NCBI GenBank assembly: GCA_011051565.1
Contig: DRKX01000121.1
Coordinates: 1 to 54,681, forward strand
Reading direction: 5' to 3'
Length of the DNA: 54,681 bases
Origin: Nitrospirota bacterium
GTDB taxonomy: Bacteria; Nitrospirota; Thermodesulfovibrionia; Thermodesulfovibrionales; JdFR-85
Shown one piece after another: positions 40,099 through 50,409 of this stretch. The position numbers were made by a program, and so were the translations under genes. How positions within the stretch are numbered: the first letter of the stretch is position 1; every line of letters begins with the position of its first letter. Below the pieces are notes generated by a model that worked only from the letters and a program-made list of their open reading frames with translations, did no database searches and had not been told where the DNA came from.

Positions 40099-40608
40099 TC
40101 AGGCTGACTCTTTCAGCCTTCTGAGATAGCGCTTCCTGAAAAACTCCCTCTTTATCGGGCTCATCCTGTCGACGAAGAGGAGGCCGTCGAGGTGGTCTAT
40201 CTCGTGCTGAAGCGCCCTTGCCAGAAGGCCCTCAGCCTCGATCTCGACCGATCTGCCTTCCCTGTCAAGCCCCCTGACGCGCACCGCCGCAGCCCGTTCG
40301 ATGTTCGACACGTAGCCGGGCACACTGAGGCACCCTTCCTCTGAGACTACCTTCCCGTCACGCTCGATTATCTCCGGGTTCAGCAGGACGATCAGCGGGT
40401 GTTCTTCCTCCTTGAGTTTCACGTGCACCACTATGACACGCTTGGACTCGCCCACCTGAGGCGCAGCCAGGCCTATGCCCGGTGCTGCATACATCGTCTC
40501 GATCATGTCGTCAATGAGTCTCTGGAGCGCACCGTCGACCTCCTCGACGGAAAGAGCCTTTCTCTTCAGTACGGGGTCCGGATATTTCTTTATTTCGAGC
40601 ACAGACAT
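40099..40608 (-). CDS. def: Peptide deformylase
   Basis: GIGLAAPQVG, EEGCLSVPG, LARALQHEIDHLDGLLF. Confidence 0.97.
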   Translation of the reverse strand: MSVLEIKKYPDPVLKRKALSVEEVDGALQRLIDDMIETMYAAPGIGLAAPQVGESKRVIVVHVKLKEEEHPLIVLLNPEIIERDGKVVSEEGCLSVPGYVSNIERAAAVRVRGLDREGRSVEIEAEGLLARALQHEIDHLDGLLFVDRMSPIKREFFRKRYLRRLKESA

Positions 40609-40675
40609 GTTTTATTATAACAACACGACAGGTCTTTTTTCCCGGACCACACTCACATAGGGGCGTGCGTGTACA

Positions 40676-41980
40676 ATGGAGACGCTTACAATAATCGGTG
40701 GAGGGCTCTCGGGCTCTGAGGCCGCCTATCAGGCGGCGAGGAGGGGGATCTGCGTGAGGTTATACGAGATGAGGCCTCTCAAGACGACCGGCGCCCACAA
40801 GACCGGTCTCCTCGGAGAACTCGTATGCTCGAACTCCCTCAGGTCCAAGGAGCCGGCAACAGCGGCCGGACTGCTCAAGGAAGAGCTCAGGCTGGCAGGC
40901 TCCCTGATAATGGAGGCAGCCGAAAGATGCACTGTGCCGGCGGGTTCAGCCCTTGCCGTGGACAGGACGCTCTTCGCCGAATACATAACGGGGAGGCTGT
41001 CCGAGCATCCATCAATAGAGGTGATACGGGAAGAAGCAGTGGATATCCCCGAAGGCCCCTGCATTGTGGCCACCGGTCCTCTGACCTCGGATGCCCTTTC
41101 ATGGGCGTTGAGGAGGCTGCTCGGTGGTGACCACCTCTACTTCTACGATGCCATCGCACCGATCGTGGATGCCGAGAGCATCGACCACTCCAAGGTCTTC
41201 AGGGCTTCGAGGTATGGAAAGGGAGACGCCGACTACCTGAACTGCCCTATGAACAGGGACGAGTACGAGAGGTTCCATGCCGCCCTATTAGAGGCCGACA
41301 TGGTGGCCCCGAGGGTCTTCGAGGACGAGCGGGTCTTCGAGGGATGCATGCCCGTTGAGGTGATGGCGAGAAGGGGAAAGGAGACCCTACGCTTCGGCCC
41401 CATGAAGCCGGTCGGGCTGGTGGATCCGCGCACCGGGGAGATGCCGTATGCGGTCGTCCAGCTCCGGATTGAAAACATGGACGCAACGGCCTATAATATG
41501 GTAGGGTTTCAGACGCGGCTCAAGTGGCCCGAGCAGAAGAGGGTCTTCAGGCTGATCCCCGGTCTCGAGAACGCCGAATTCATGCGTTATGGAAGCATAC
41601 ACAGGAACACCTTCGTCAACGGCCCCATGTTTCTGGAGCCGGACCTCACGCTCAAGGTCCGCCCGGACGTCTACATCGCAGGACAGCTCTCGGGAGTCGA
41701 GGGATATATCGAATCCACGGCCATGGGGGTGCTTGCCGGTATAAACGCGGCGAGAAGACTGAAGGGGCTCGACTTCGTGGTCCCGCCGCTTGAGTCGGCT
41801 CACGGGGCGTTGCTTCATTACGTCACGGCATCGCCTCCTGACGGTTTTCAGCCGAGTAACGTCAACTTCGGGCTCTTTCCCCCGGTCGGGGAAAGGATCA
41901 GGGACAAGAAGAGACGGCGTGCATACATCGTTGAGAGGGCGCTTGCGGCGTGGAAGGAATACCTGAGAAAAAGCGGATGA
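40676..41980 (+). CDS. trmFO: Methylenetetrahydrofolate-tRNA-(uracil-5-)-methyltransferase
   Basis: [40 protein letters not shown]...[12 protein letters not shown]-type; [23 protein letters not shown]. Confidence 0.97.
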   Translation: METLTIIGGGLSGSEAAYQAARRGICVRLYEMRPLKTTGAHKTGLLGELVCSNSLRSKEPATAAGLLKEELRLAGSLIMEAAERCTVPAGSALAVDRTLFAEYITGRLSEHPSIEVIREEAVDIPEGPCIVATGPLTSDALSWALRRLLGGDHLYFYDAIAPIVDAESIDHSKVFRASRYGKGDADYLNCPMNRDEYERFHAALLEADMVAPRVFEDERVFEGCMPVEVMARRGKETLRFGPMKPVGLVDPRTGEMPYAVVQLRIENMDATAYNMVGFQTRLKWPEQKRVFRLIPGLENAEFMRYGSIHRNTFVNGPMFLEPDLTLKVRPDVYIAGQLSGVEGYIESTAMGVLAGINAARRLKGLDFVVPPLESAHGALLHYVTASPPDGFQPSNVNFGLFPPVGERIRDKKRRRAYIVERALAAWKEYLRKSG

Positions 41981-42864
41981 GTGAATACACGGATGAATTC
42001 CTGAGATACATGGAGGTGGAAAAGGGTGCCTCCAAGCACACCCTGAGGGCATACAGAGAGGACCTCGGGCAGTTCTTCGGAGTTGTCGGAAAACCTCCCG
42101 CCGAGGTCGAGTTGAGCGATATCCGAGGCTTCATGGCCCAGCGCCTCCGAGACGGCAAGGAGAGGTCCACGGTAAGCAGGCAGCTGGCCACCTTGAGGTC
42201 GTTCTTCAGGTTCCTCCACAGGGAGGGCCTGATAGGCTCGAACCCCGCCCGCCTTGTTCCAAACCCCAAGCAGAAGAAGCGGCTGCCGAGGTTTCTCTCG
42301 GTGGACGAGATGTTCTCGGTCATCGAGGAGCCCGAGGGCATAGGTTTCCGGAAGGCACGCGACAGGGCGGTCCTCGACCTCCTCTATTCGTCCGGCTTGA
42401 GGGTCAGCGAGCTGGCCGCCATGGACATGGACGACCTGAACCTGAAAGAGGGGCTCATAAAGGTGAGGGGCAAGAGGAAGAAGGAACGGATAGTCCCGGT
42501 GGGGAGCAAGGCGGTCAAATCGTTGAAGGCGTACCTGATCGAGAGGGCCCTTGTCAGGCATCATACCGAAGCCGTATTCCTCAACAGAACCGGTGCCCGC
42601 CTCACGGACAGGAGCATAAGAAGGATAGTGGTCAAGTACTCGAGAGAGGCCGGGATCAGCGGAAACGTAGGCCCCCATACGCTCAGGCACAGCTTTGCCA
42701 CGCACCTGCTGCAGAGCGGAGCCGACCTCAGGGTCATCCAGGAACTCCTTGGTCACGGCTCGCTCTCTTCAACACAGGTGTATACGCACCTGGATGTCTC
42801 TCACCTGATGGATGTCTACGACAAGTCACACCCCCTTGCGGGGAAGAGAAAAGGAGAAAAATAG
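41977..42864 (+). CDS. xerC: Tyrosine recombinase XerC
   Basis: [58 protein letters not shown] overlap with trmFO stop. Confidence 0.94.
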   Translation: MSEYTDEFLRYMEVEKGASKHTLRAYREDLGQFFGVVGKPPAEVELSDIRGFMAQRLRDGKERSTVSRQLATLRSFFRFLHREGLIGSNPARLVPNPKQKKRLPRFLSVDEMFSVIEEPEGIGFRKARDRAVLDLLYSSGLRVSELAAMDMDDLNLKEGLIKVRGKRKKERIVPVGSKAVKSLKAYLIERALVRHHTEAVFLNRTGARLTDRSIRRIVVKYSREAGISGNVGPHTLRHSFATHLLQSGADLRVIQELLGHGSLSSTQVYTHLDVSHLMDVYDKSHPLAGKRKGEK

Positions 42865-42870
42865 GGGGGC

Positions 42871-42891
42871 TTTGTTATAATTTGTTATAAT
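42871..42891 (+). repeat. 10-bp tandem direct repeat TTTGTTATAA x2, generating two TATAAT hexamers
   Basis: tttgttataatttgttataat between xerC and hslV. Confidence 0.6.
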
Positions 42892-42978
42892 ACGAATTTA
42901 CAGCCCTCCCGATCCACGGCGGCGGCTCAAGGAAGAGGCCGGCGTGAGTCGATACAGGCCGGACAAGGAGACGTGGTC

Positions 42979-43506
42979 ATGATAAGAGGAACGACGATAC
43001 TGTGTGTGAGGAGAGACGGAAAGGTCGCCATCGGCGGTGACGGCCAGGTCACCATGGGCAACACCGTCTTGAAGCACAATGCGCGCAAGACGAGGAAGAT
43101 GTACAAGGAGAGGGTCCTTGCGGGCTTTGCTGGCGCCACGGCCGACGCTTTCACCCTCTTTGAGAAGTTCGAAGAAAAGCTCGAGTCCTTGAGGGGTAAC
43201 ATCACAAAGGCCGCGGTGGAACTCGCCAAGGACTGGAGGACCGACAAGATACTCAGGAGGCTCGAGGCACTGCTCATAGTAGCCGATACCGAGCATACAT
43301 TCATCATTTCTGGCACGGGTGACGTCATAGAGCCGGAGGAGGGAATCGCTGCAATCGGTTCGGGCGGCCCCTTTGCTCAGGCGGCTGCAAAGGCCCTCTA
43401 TGCCAATACCTCGCTCGGGCCGCGCGAGATCGTGGAGAAGGCCATGAGGATTGCGGCGGATATCTGCATCTACACCAATGAACGAACAATAATAGAGGAG
43501 TTATAA
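42979..43506 (+). CDS. hslV: ATP-dependent protease subunit HslV
   Basis: [40 protein letters not shown] 42973 is an alternative start. Confidence 0.97.
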   Translation: MIRGTTILCVRRDGKVAIGGDGQVTMGNTVLKHNARKTRKMYKERVLAGFAGATADAFTLFEKFEEKLESLRGNITKAAVELAKDWRTDKILRRLEALLIVADTEHTFIISGTGDVIEPEEGIAAIGSGGPFAQAAAKALYANTSLGPREIVEKAMRIAADICIYTNERTIIEEL

Positions 43507-43507
43507 G

Positions 43508-44920
43508 ATGAAGACCATGGAGAAAGCCGAAGACATGACGGAACAAGGCGGCTCTCACGGAGAATGGAGCCCCATCGAGGAAGGGCTCACACCGAGACGC
43601 ATAGTCGAAGAGCTCGACAAGTTCATCATAGGACAGCGTAATGCGAAGAAGGCCGTCGCCATCGCTCTCAGGAACAGGTGGAGAAGGCAGAGGCTGAGTC
43701 CCGAGCTTCGCGATGAAGTCCTGCCGAAGAACATAATAATGATCGGCTCCACGGGGGTCGGAAAGACCGAGATCGCAAGGAGGCTCTCTAAGCTCGCGAA
43801 CGCACCGTTCATGAAGGTCGAGGCATCGAAGTTCACCGAGGTCGGCTATGTCGGCAGGGACGTGGAGTCGATAATAAGGGATATCACCGAGATCGCCGTC
43901 AACATGGTCAAGACCGAGCACTTCGAAAAGGTACAGCAGAAGGCCAAGGCCCTTGCCGAGGAGAGGCTGCTCGACCTGCTCCTTCCGCGTCCCGGAAGGG
44001 GATTCAGGGAGTCGGAGCAGGGTGAAGAAGAGAGACGGAAGTATTCAGACACGCGGGAGAAGCTGAGGGCCCAGCTCAGGGCCGGAAAGTTCGACTCGCG
44101 CTATGTCGAGATAGAGGTCAAGGAGAAGGTGATGCCCCTCGGCGTCATCTCGAACGTCGGACTCGAAGACCTCGAGATCAACCTCAAGGAGATGCTCGGC
44201 AGTTTCCTGCCCGAAAAACCGAAGAGAAAGAAGGTCAGGATATCCGAGGCCGTCCAGCTGCTCACCCGGGAAGAGGCGGACAAACTGATCGACATGGACA
44301 TGGTCACTAAAGAGGCCATAAAGCGCACCGAGCAGACCGGCATAGTATTTCTCGACGAGATAGACAAGGTGGCTTCAAGGGGCTCGGGCCACGGACCAGA
44401 TGTATCGAGGGAAGGGGTCCAGAGAGACCTGCTCCCCATAGTCGAGGGGACCACGGTGACCACCAAGCACGGCCCCGTGCGCACGGAGCACATACTGTTC
44501 ATCGCAGCCGGGGCGTTTCACATGGCCAAGCCCTCTGACCTGATACCCGAACTCCAGGGGAGGTTCCCGATAAGGGTGGAACTCGACTCTCTCGGTAAGG
44601 AGGACTTCGTCAGAATCCTCACGGAACCCGACAACGCCCTTGTCAAGCAGTACATCGCCCTGCTTGCCACAGAGGATGTGGAGATAGTATTCACGGATGA
44701 CGCCATAGACGAGATAGCCTCCATAGCAGCCACCGTCAACGAGAAGACCGAGAACATCGGCGCGAGGCGCCTCCATACCATACTCGAGAAGCTCCTTGAG
44801 GAGATTTCCTTCGACGCCCCTGAAAAGAGAAACACGTCTCTCACGATCGACAGCGGCTACGTGAGGGAGAAGCTCGGCGATATAGTCAAGGATGAAGACC
44901 TGAGCAGGTACATACTCTAA
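43508..44920 (+). CDS. hslU: ATP-dependent protease ATPase subunit HslU
   Basis: [56 protein letters not shown]. Confidence 0.97.
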   Translation: MKTMEKAEDMTEQGGSHGEWSPIEEGLTPRRIVEELDKFIIGQRNAKKAVAIALRNRWRRQRLSPELRDEVLPKNIIMIGSTGVGKTEIARRLSKLANAPFMKVEASKFTEVGYVGRDVESIIRDITEIAVNMVKTEHFEKVQQKAKALAEERLLDLLLPRPGRGFRESEQGEEERRKYSDTREKLRAQLRAGKFDSRYVEIEVKEKVMPLGVISNVGLEDLEINLKEMLGSFLPEKPKRKKVRISEAVQLLTREEADKLIDMDMVTKEAIKRTEQTGIVFLDEIDKVASRGSGHGPDVSREGVQRDLLPIVEGTTVTTKHGPVRTEHILFIAAGAFHMAKPSDLIPELQGRFPIRVELDSLGKEDFVRILTEPDNALVKQYIALLATEDVEIVFTDDAIDEIASIAATVNEKTENIGARRLHTILEKLLEEISFDAPEKRNTSLTIDSGYVREKLGDIVKDEDLSRYIL

Positions 44921-45011
44921 ACTCCTGAAGGTATCCAGCACGTTGGCGGGATTGCGGCCCGACACCCCGCATGATACGGTGTAAATCCATACATAATGGA
45001 GGGCACCTGAC

Positions 45012-45665
45012 ATGAAAAAGCCCGTTGTCCTGATTGTCGTTGTCATGCTGCTTCAGGCCTGCGCGTCCTCGAGGCAGGAGGTAAGGCCTGAAGACCGCTA
45101 CATGGTGGCCTCGTGGTACGGCAAGAAGTTCCACGGAAGGCTGACCGCCTCCGGGGAGAGGTACAACATGTATGCACATACGGCGGCCCACAAGACCCTC
45201 CCCTTCGGTACGAGGCTCAAGGTCACCAACCCGGAAAACGGACGCTCCGTGGTGGTCAAGATCAACGACCGGGGGCCGTTCATCCGGGGCAGGGACATAG
45301 ACCTCTCGTACGGTGCTGCGAAAAAGATCGGCTTGATCGGCAGGGGCACTGCAAGGGTGCGGGTGGAGTATCTCGGGATGGAGGCGTCCCCTGCCCGACG
45401 AGTGAAGTATGTCGCCTCCTCTAAAGGTCCGTTCACCATACAGGTAGCGTCTTTCAGGGACTTCGGCAATGCCGATTCTCTGAAGTCCGAGCTGTCACGT
45501 GCTTACAGGGGGGTCTACATACAGGAGATCGCGATCAAGGGAAGGAGGTACTTCAGGGTCATGATCGGGAAGTTCTCGGACCGCGGCTCTGCTGAACGGG
45601 CGGCGGCGAGGCTCGCGCGCGAGGGCTACAATGTGCTCGTGACGACCTACAGGGAGGTGCTTTGA
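45012..45665 (+). CDS. rlpA: RlpA-like lipoprotein with SPOR domain
   Basis: Lipobox [51 protein letters not shown]-terminal SPOR repeat. Confidence 0.94.
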   Translation: MKKPVVLIVVVMLLQACASSRQEVRPEDRYMVASWYGKKFHGRLTASGERYNMYAHTAAHKTLPFGTRLKVTNPENGRSVVVKINDRGPFIRGRDIDLSYGAAKKIGLIGRGTARVRVEYLGMEASPARRVKYVASSKGPFTIQVASFRDFGNADSLKSELSRAYRGVYIQEIAIKGRRYFRVMIGKFSDRGSAERAAARLAREGYNVLVTTYREVL

Positions 45666-46246
45666 CGACCTTCGAAGACGTGATACGGTTTCACGGACAC
45701 GCTTGTCCCGGCCTCGCACTCGGCTACAGGGTCTCGGCCCTTGTACTCAGGGAGTTCGGCCCGAGGTCCGAGGACGAGGAACTGGTTGCCGTCGTGGAGA
45801 ACAACTCCTGCGCAGTGGACGCCGTGCAGGTGATGACCGGATGCACTTTCGGCAAGGGCAACCTCATATTCCGCGACTACGGCAAGCAGGTCTACACGTT
45901 CATAAGGAGGCCCTCGGCAGAGGCCCTGAGGATCTCGGTCAAGTGGAGCCCGCCTGCAGAGACCGAAGAGGAACAGCGGATGTGGAGGCGTTATTCTTCC
46001 GGGGAGCGGTCCGAGGAGGTCTTGAAGGCGGTGCACGACAGGAAGGCGAGAAAGACCGAGGCCGTATTGAACGCCGCTGACAGCGACCTCTTCGAGGTGA
46101 AGAGGACGGAGGCGGATATCCCGGAGGTGGCGAGGATATATCCATCCATCAGGTGCGACGTTTGCGGTGAGAAGGTCATGGAGCCGAAGACGAGACGCAG
46201 AGGCGGCGAGACCCTCTGCATACCATGTGCCGAAAGGAGCGGATGA
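45662..46246 (+). CDS. FmdE-family protein with C-terminal zinc-finger
   Basis: [24 protein letters not shown]...[31 protein letters not shown]-terminal CDVCGE..CIPCA; TTG start overlapping rlpA stop. Confidence 0.88.
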   Translation: MTTFEDVIRFHGHACPGLALGYRVSALVLREFGPRSEDEELVAVVENNSCAVDAVQVMTGCTFGKGNLIFRDYGKQVYTFIRRPSAEALRISVKWSPPAETEEEQRMWRRYSSGERSEEVLKAVHDRKARKTEAVLNAADSDLFEVKRTEADIPEVARIYPSIRCDVCGEKVMEPKTRRRGGETLCIPCAERSG

Positions 46247-46292
46247 GGGGATGGGCCGTTTCCACCAGGGAGCCCGGGTGACGGAGTCGGCC

Positions 46293-47432
46293 ATGTATGA
46301 ATATCAAAAGACCGGCAGGTTCTTTGCGCAGATATCAGACGATTTAAAAGACGCGGGGGCCTGCGAACTCATCGAGTTGGGCGCGACCGATGTCACTGCC
46401 GGCTACAGCGGCGTCTACTTCTCGGCCGACAGGGAGGCGCTTTACAGGATCAACTATGCTGCGAGGCTCGCTTCGAGGATACTTGCACCAATCGTCACCT
46501 TCAGCTGCAGGAGTACCGAACAGTTGTACAAGAAGGCGCGTAGGGTGGACTGGACGGACTTCTTCAGCGTTGAGAACACGTTCGCCGTATTCGGCAACGT
46601 CTCGAAGAGCAGCATAAACAACTCTCACTATGCATCCCTATGTCTGAAGGATGCAATCGTGGACTCCTTTCGAGAGACATCCGGCAGGAGGCCTGACGTC
46701 GACAAGATAAGACCGGATGTATGGCTGAACCTCCATGTAAACAGGGACAAAGCGACCATAAGCCTGGACACGTCCGGAGGCGCCCTGCACCGGAGGGGAT
46801 ACCGTGAGGAAGCCCTTGCAGCCCCCATGCAGGAGACGGTCGCTGCAGCAATCATCAGGTATGCCGGATGGGACGGCTCGGTTCCACTCTATGATCCGAT
46901 GTGCGGCTCGGGCACCCTGCTCTGCGAGGCACTCATGCATTACTGCAGGATACCTTCCGGGGTATTCAGGAAGCGCTTCGGCTTTGAATTCCTGCCGGAC
47001 TTCGATGAGACGACTTGGAGGAGGACGAGGAGTGAGCTCGACAGCCGGATACGTGAACTGCCGCATGGATACATCTTCGGAAGCGACCTCTCAGCCCGTG
47101 CCGTGGAGATATCCCGGATGAATACCTGCAAGTTGAGACACGGCGAGAGGATAGGCCTCCGGGTGTTGGATTTCAGGGAGAGCGAAGGACTCGAAGACGG
47201 CGTCATCATCACGAATCCCCCATACGGCATACGCATGGGTAAGAGGGAGGAACTCGGCCGCCTGTACAAATCCCTCGGTGACTTCCTGAAGAAGAGATGC
47301 AAGGGATCCGCCGCTTATATCTATTTCGGTGAACGTGAACTCATCAAGCAACTGGGACTGAGGCCGAAGTGGAAGAAACCCCTCAAGACCGGCGGCCTCG
47401 ACGGCAGGCTGGTGAAGTACGAACTCTTCTGA
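46293..47432 (+). CDS. THUMP-domain class I SAM-dependent RNA methyltransferase (RlmL N-terminal-like)
   Basis: PLYDPMCGSGTLLCEAL, IITNPPYGIRMGKREELGRLYKSLGDFLKKRCKGS. Confidence 0.93.
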   Translation: MYEYQKTGRFFAQISDDLKDAGACELIELGATDVTAGYSGVYFSADREALYRINYAARLASRILAPIVTFSCRSTEQLYKKARRVDWTDFFSVENTFAVFGNVSKSSINNSHYASLCLKDAIVDSFRETSGRRPDVDKIRPDVWLNLHVNRDKATISLDTSGGALHRRGYREEALAAPMQETVAAAIIRYAGWDGSVPLYDPMCGSGTLLCEALMHYCRIPSGVFRKRFGFEFLPDFDETTWRRTRSELDSRIRELPHGYIFGSDLSARAVEISRMNTCKLRHGERIGLRVLDFRESEGLEDGVIITNPPYGIRMGKREELGRLYKSLGDFLKKRCKGSAAYIYFGERELIKQLGLRPKWKKPLKTGGLDGRLVKYELF

Positions 47433-47615
47433 CCCGCCGGCGAATACACGCTTCCGGCACCACTCTACGGTCTTGCAGCCCCTGAGCCCGACAAGTGCAG
47501 CCGTCCCCCAGGATGTGTTAAAATATCCACCTGATTTTGGACAGGGACTCTGCCCGCCTGGCGTTATGCTGCTTTGACGGGGAGTGTAAAGTCCGGAGAA
47601 TCGCCCGGTGAGTGT

Positions 47616-48497
47616 ATGAAGAGACTGATCGAAAAGGCCGAGATACTGATCGAGGCCCTCCCGTACATCAGAAAGTTCTACGGAAAGACCTTTGTGATAA
47701 AATACGGAGGGGCGGCTCAGACGAGGGACGACCTCAAGGATGCCTTTGCGCAGGATGTTGTCCTGCTCAACTATATCGGCATCAACACGGTGATCGTTCA
47801 CGGCGGCGGGCCGAAGATCTCGGAGATGATGAGCAAGATGGGCAAGACCCCCACCTTTGTTCACGGGCAGAGGGTTACCGACGAGGAGACCATCGACATC
47901 GTCGAGATGGTTCTCGGCGGCCTGGTGAACAAGGAGATCGTCACCCTAATAAACCGCCACGGCGGAAAGGCCGTCGGCTTGACCGGCAAGGATGCCGGGC
48001 TTATCCGCGCGTCGAGGAAGCTCATAAAGAGGCCTTCCCCCGAGACCGGAACCGACGAGATCATCGACCTCGGGCTCGTTGGAGAGGTGGTGGAGGTGGT
48101 CCCCGACGTCCTGGTCGGCCTCGAACGCAACGGGTTCATACCCGTTGTCGCCCCTGTCGGCGCGGGTGCAGAGCAGGAGACGCTGAACATAAACGCCGAC
48201 TACGTTGCGGCATCGCTCGCCGCGGCCCTCAGGGCCGAGAAACTGATATTGATGACCGATGTGCCGGGAATCATCGACGGAGAGGGCAGAACACTCTCCA
48301 GCATCAGGAAGGATGATATCGAGGAATTGCTCGACGAGGGTACGATCTCGGGGGGAATGATCCCGAAGGTGCAGGCCTGCATCGATGTGCTCGAGAGCGG
48401 TGTGGGCAAGACCCATATCGTCGACGGCAGGGTTCCGCACTGCCTCCTGCTCGAGATATTCACCGAAGAGGGGATAGGGACAGAGATCGTCAAGTGA
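47616..48497 (+). CDS. argB: Acetylglutamate kinase
   Basis: RKFYGKTFVIKYGGAAQTRDDLKDAFAQDVVLLNYIGINTVIVHGGGPKIS. Confidence 0.97.
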   Translation: MKRLIEKAEILIEALPYIRKFYGKTFVIKYGGAAQTRDDLKDAFAQDVVLLNYIGINTVIVHGGGPKISEMMSKMGKTPTFVHGQRVTDEETIDIVEMVLGGLVNKEIVTLINRHGGKAVGLTGKDAGLIRASRKLIKRPSPETGTDEIIDLGLVGEVVEVVPDVLVGLERNGFIPVVAPVGAGAEQETLNINADYVAASLAAALRAEKLILMTDVPGIIDGEGRTLSSIRKDDIEELLDEGTISGGMIPKVQACIDVLESGVGKTHIVDGRVPHCLLLEIFTEEGIGTEIVK

Positions 48498-48574
48498 ACA
48501 CGCATGTTTGAGTCTCCGCCTTGCGTGCCCGAAGAGCGGCATTTTTGTACAGAAGCAATGATCAGGAGGTCTGT

Positions 48575-49111
48575 ATGTCGAAAAAGGCTTTGGTCGTGAT
48601 CGATATGCTGAACGACTTCGTGATGGAAGGGGCGCCTCTCGAGGTTCCCGACACGAGGAAGGTGGTTTCCGTAATCAAGCGGGAGATAGAGTCAGCCAGA
48701 AAGGAAGGGCGGCATATCATATACGTCTGCGACTCTCATGATCCAGACGACGCGGAGTTCAAGCGCTTCAACTGGCCGGTACATGCAGTCAAGGGCACCA
48801 AGGGGGCACAGATCGTAGAAGAGTTGAGGCCGTCGAACAGCGACATCATCATCGAGAAGACGACGTACTCAGGTTTCTACAGGACGAAGCTCGACAGCAC
48901 ACTCAGGGCCCTCAGGATAGACACCCTGCGACTCACCGGGTGTGTCACCCACATATGCGTGCTGTTCACAGCCTCTGACGCAGTACTGAGGGGATACGAC
49001 GTCGAGGTCGTGAAGGACGGTGTTGCCGGCATTGCTCCCGAAGACCACGATGCAGCACTGAGGATCATGAAGAATGTGCTCAACGTGAAGATACTGAATG
49101 ACGGTTACTGA
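48575..49111 (+). CDS. Isochorismatase-family cysteine hydrolase (nicotinamidase-like)
   Basis: ALVVIDMLNDFV...TYSGFYRTKLDSTLR...LTGCVTHICVLFTASDA. Confidence 0.92.
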   Translation: MSKKALVVIDMLNDFVMEGAPLEVPDTRKVVSVIKREIESARKEGRHIIYVCDSHDPDDAEFKRFNWPVHAVKGTKGAQIVEELRPSNSDIIIEKTTYSGFYRTKLDSTLRALRIDTLRLTGCVTHICVLFTASDAVLRGYDVEVVKDGVAGIAPEDHDAALRIMKNVLNVKILNDGY

Positions 49112-50373
49112 TCGGCCTGCTTCACGAACCTGCGGTACTCCTCGACCGATGCCTCCTGTGCGCTCTTCCTCAGGGCGTTGACTTCATCGAAGTGGCGGCA
49201 CAGCAGTGATACTATATCGGCGTCCAGGGCTCTGTCTTCAGCCATGTGCCTGAGGACGGCAATGGTCTTGTCCCGGCTCATCCCCTTCCTGTATGGCCGG
49301 TCCTCGGTTATGGCGGTGAAGACGTCGGCGACCGCCATTATCCTGGAGCCCAATGAGAGGTCGACCCCCTTGTGGTGGAACGGATAGCCGTTGCCGTCTA
49401 TCCGTTCGTGGTGGAAAGAGCCCCACGCATTGATAGTATCCAGCGCCTTTATGTGCTCCAGTATGCGGAAGGTGTAGAACGTGTGGCTCTTGATGACCTT
49501 GATCTCTTCGACCGTCAAACTCGTTTGCTTCTCCAGGATCTCGACAGGCACGGCGAGCTTGCCCAGGTCGTGGAGGTGACCGGCGATCCTCATCAGCCTG
49601 CATTCACGCTCCGAGAAGCCGGCAAGGCCAGCCAGTGCCACGGCGCACACGGCAACACCAGCAGAATGCGTGGCAGTGAACCTGCTCCTGAAGTCGATGA
49701 TCTGCCTGAAGAGGTCCGACAGGCAGAGCAGGCCCTGCATGTCCAGCTTGACCGTCTTCAGCCTCGCCATTCCTTGCAGCACGGAGCTTATCGAATTGGA
49801 GGCCACGTCGAGCCAGAAAAACTCCCTTGCCGCGAGGCCGTTGAAGACTTCGACGAGCCGGGGCATGAACATCCTGCCCGACTGTTCGTTTATCCTCCTC
49901 GAGATCAGAATCCCCTGTCCGAGAATCTCCTGCTGATTATCGATGAGCACCGCCACCCTGTCGGCGAGGTGGAGGATATGGCTGCCCATAGAGACCTCGT
50001 CGCCCCTGAATTCCGACCCCCGTCCGTTGTTCCAGGGAACGTGGTGGTAGCGTACAAGCCGGGCGGCGGCGGCAAGGGGGTCGAAGCCCTTGAGGAGAAG
50101 GTATCCCAACTCGGCATGCCTGTGAGGATTCGCGGTCTCGAATTCCAGAAAGTCGAGCCTCTCTTCAAGGGAGAGTGCCCCGCTGTCATGCAGTGCGCCT
50201 GCAAGGATCAGGTCGTTCTGTTCTTCGACCGAGAGTCCGAGCTCGGAACCGATGCTGAACGCGATGTATGCCACACGCTCGTGATGATTGACGACCTCCG
50301 GGCTTATCAGGTCCATTGCCATGGAGAGGCACTTTATGATGTCGAACAGGCGGACCTGTGGCTCTATTATCAT
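49105..50373 (-). CDS. Tandem HD / HD-GYP domain phosphodiesterase-like protein
   Basis: First HD: HHERVAY...ALHDSGAL...RYHHVPWNNGRG; second: HLHDLGKL...SFHHERIDGNGYP. Confidence 0.92.
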   Translation of the reverse strand: MIIEPQVRLFDIIKCLSMAMDLISPEVVNHHERVAYIAFSIGSELGLSVEEQNDLILAGALHDSGALSLEERLDFLEFETANPHRHAELGYLLLKGFDPLAAAARLVRYHHVPWNNGRGSEFRGDEVSMGSHILHLADRVAVLIDNQQEILGQGILISRRINEQSGRMFMPRLVEVFNGLAAREFFWLDVASNSISSVLQGMARLKTVKLDMQGLLCLSDLFRQIIDFRSRFTATHSAGVAVCAVALAGLAGFSERECRLMRIAGHLHDLGKLAVPVEILEKQTSLTVEEIKVIKSHTFYTFRILEHIKALDTINAWGSFHHERIDGNGYPFHHKGVDLSLGSRIMAVADVFTAITEDRPYRKGMSRDKTIAVLRHMAEDRALDADIVSLLCRHFDEVNALRKSAQEASVEEYRRFVKQADQ

Positions 50374-50409
50374 CCGGTCCCCCAGTTTCTCGGCAAGGCT
50401 GGAGGACTC

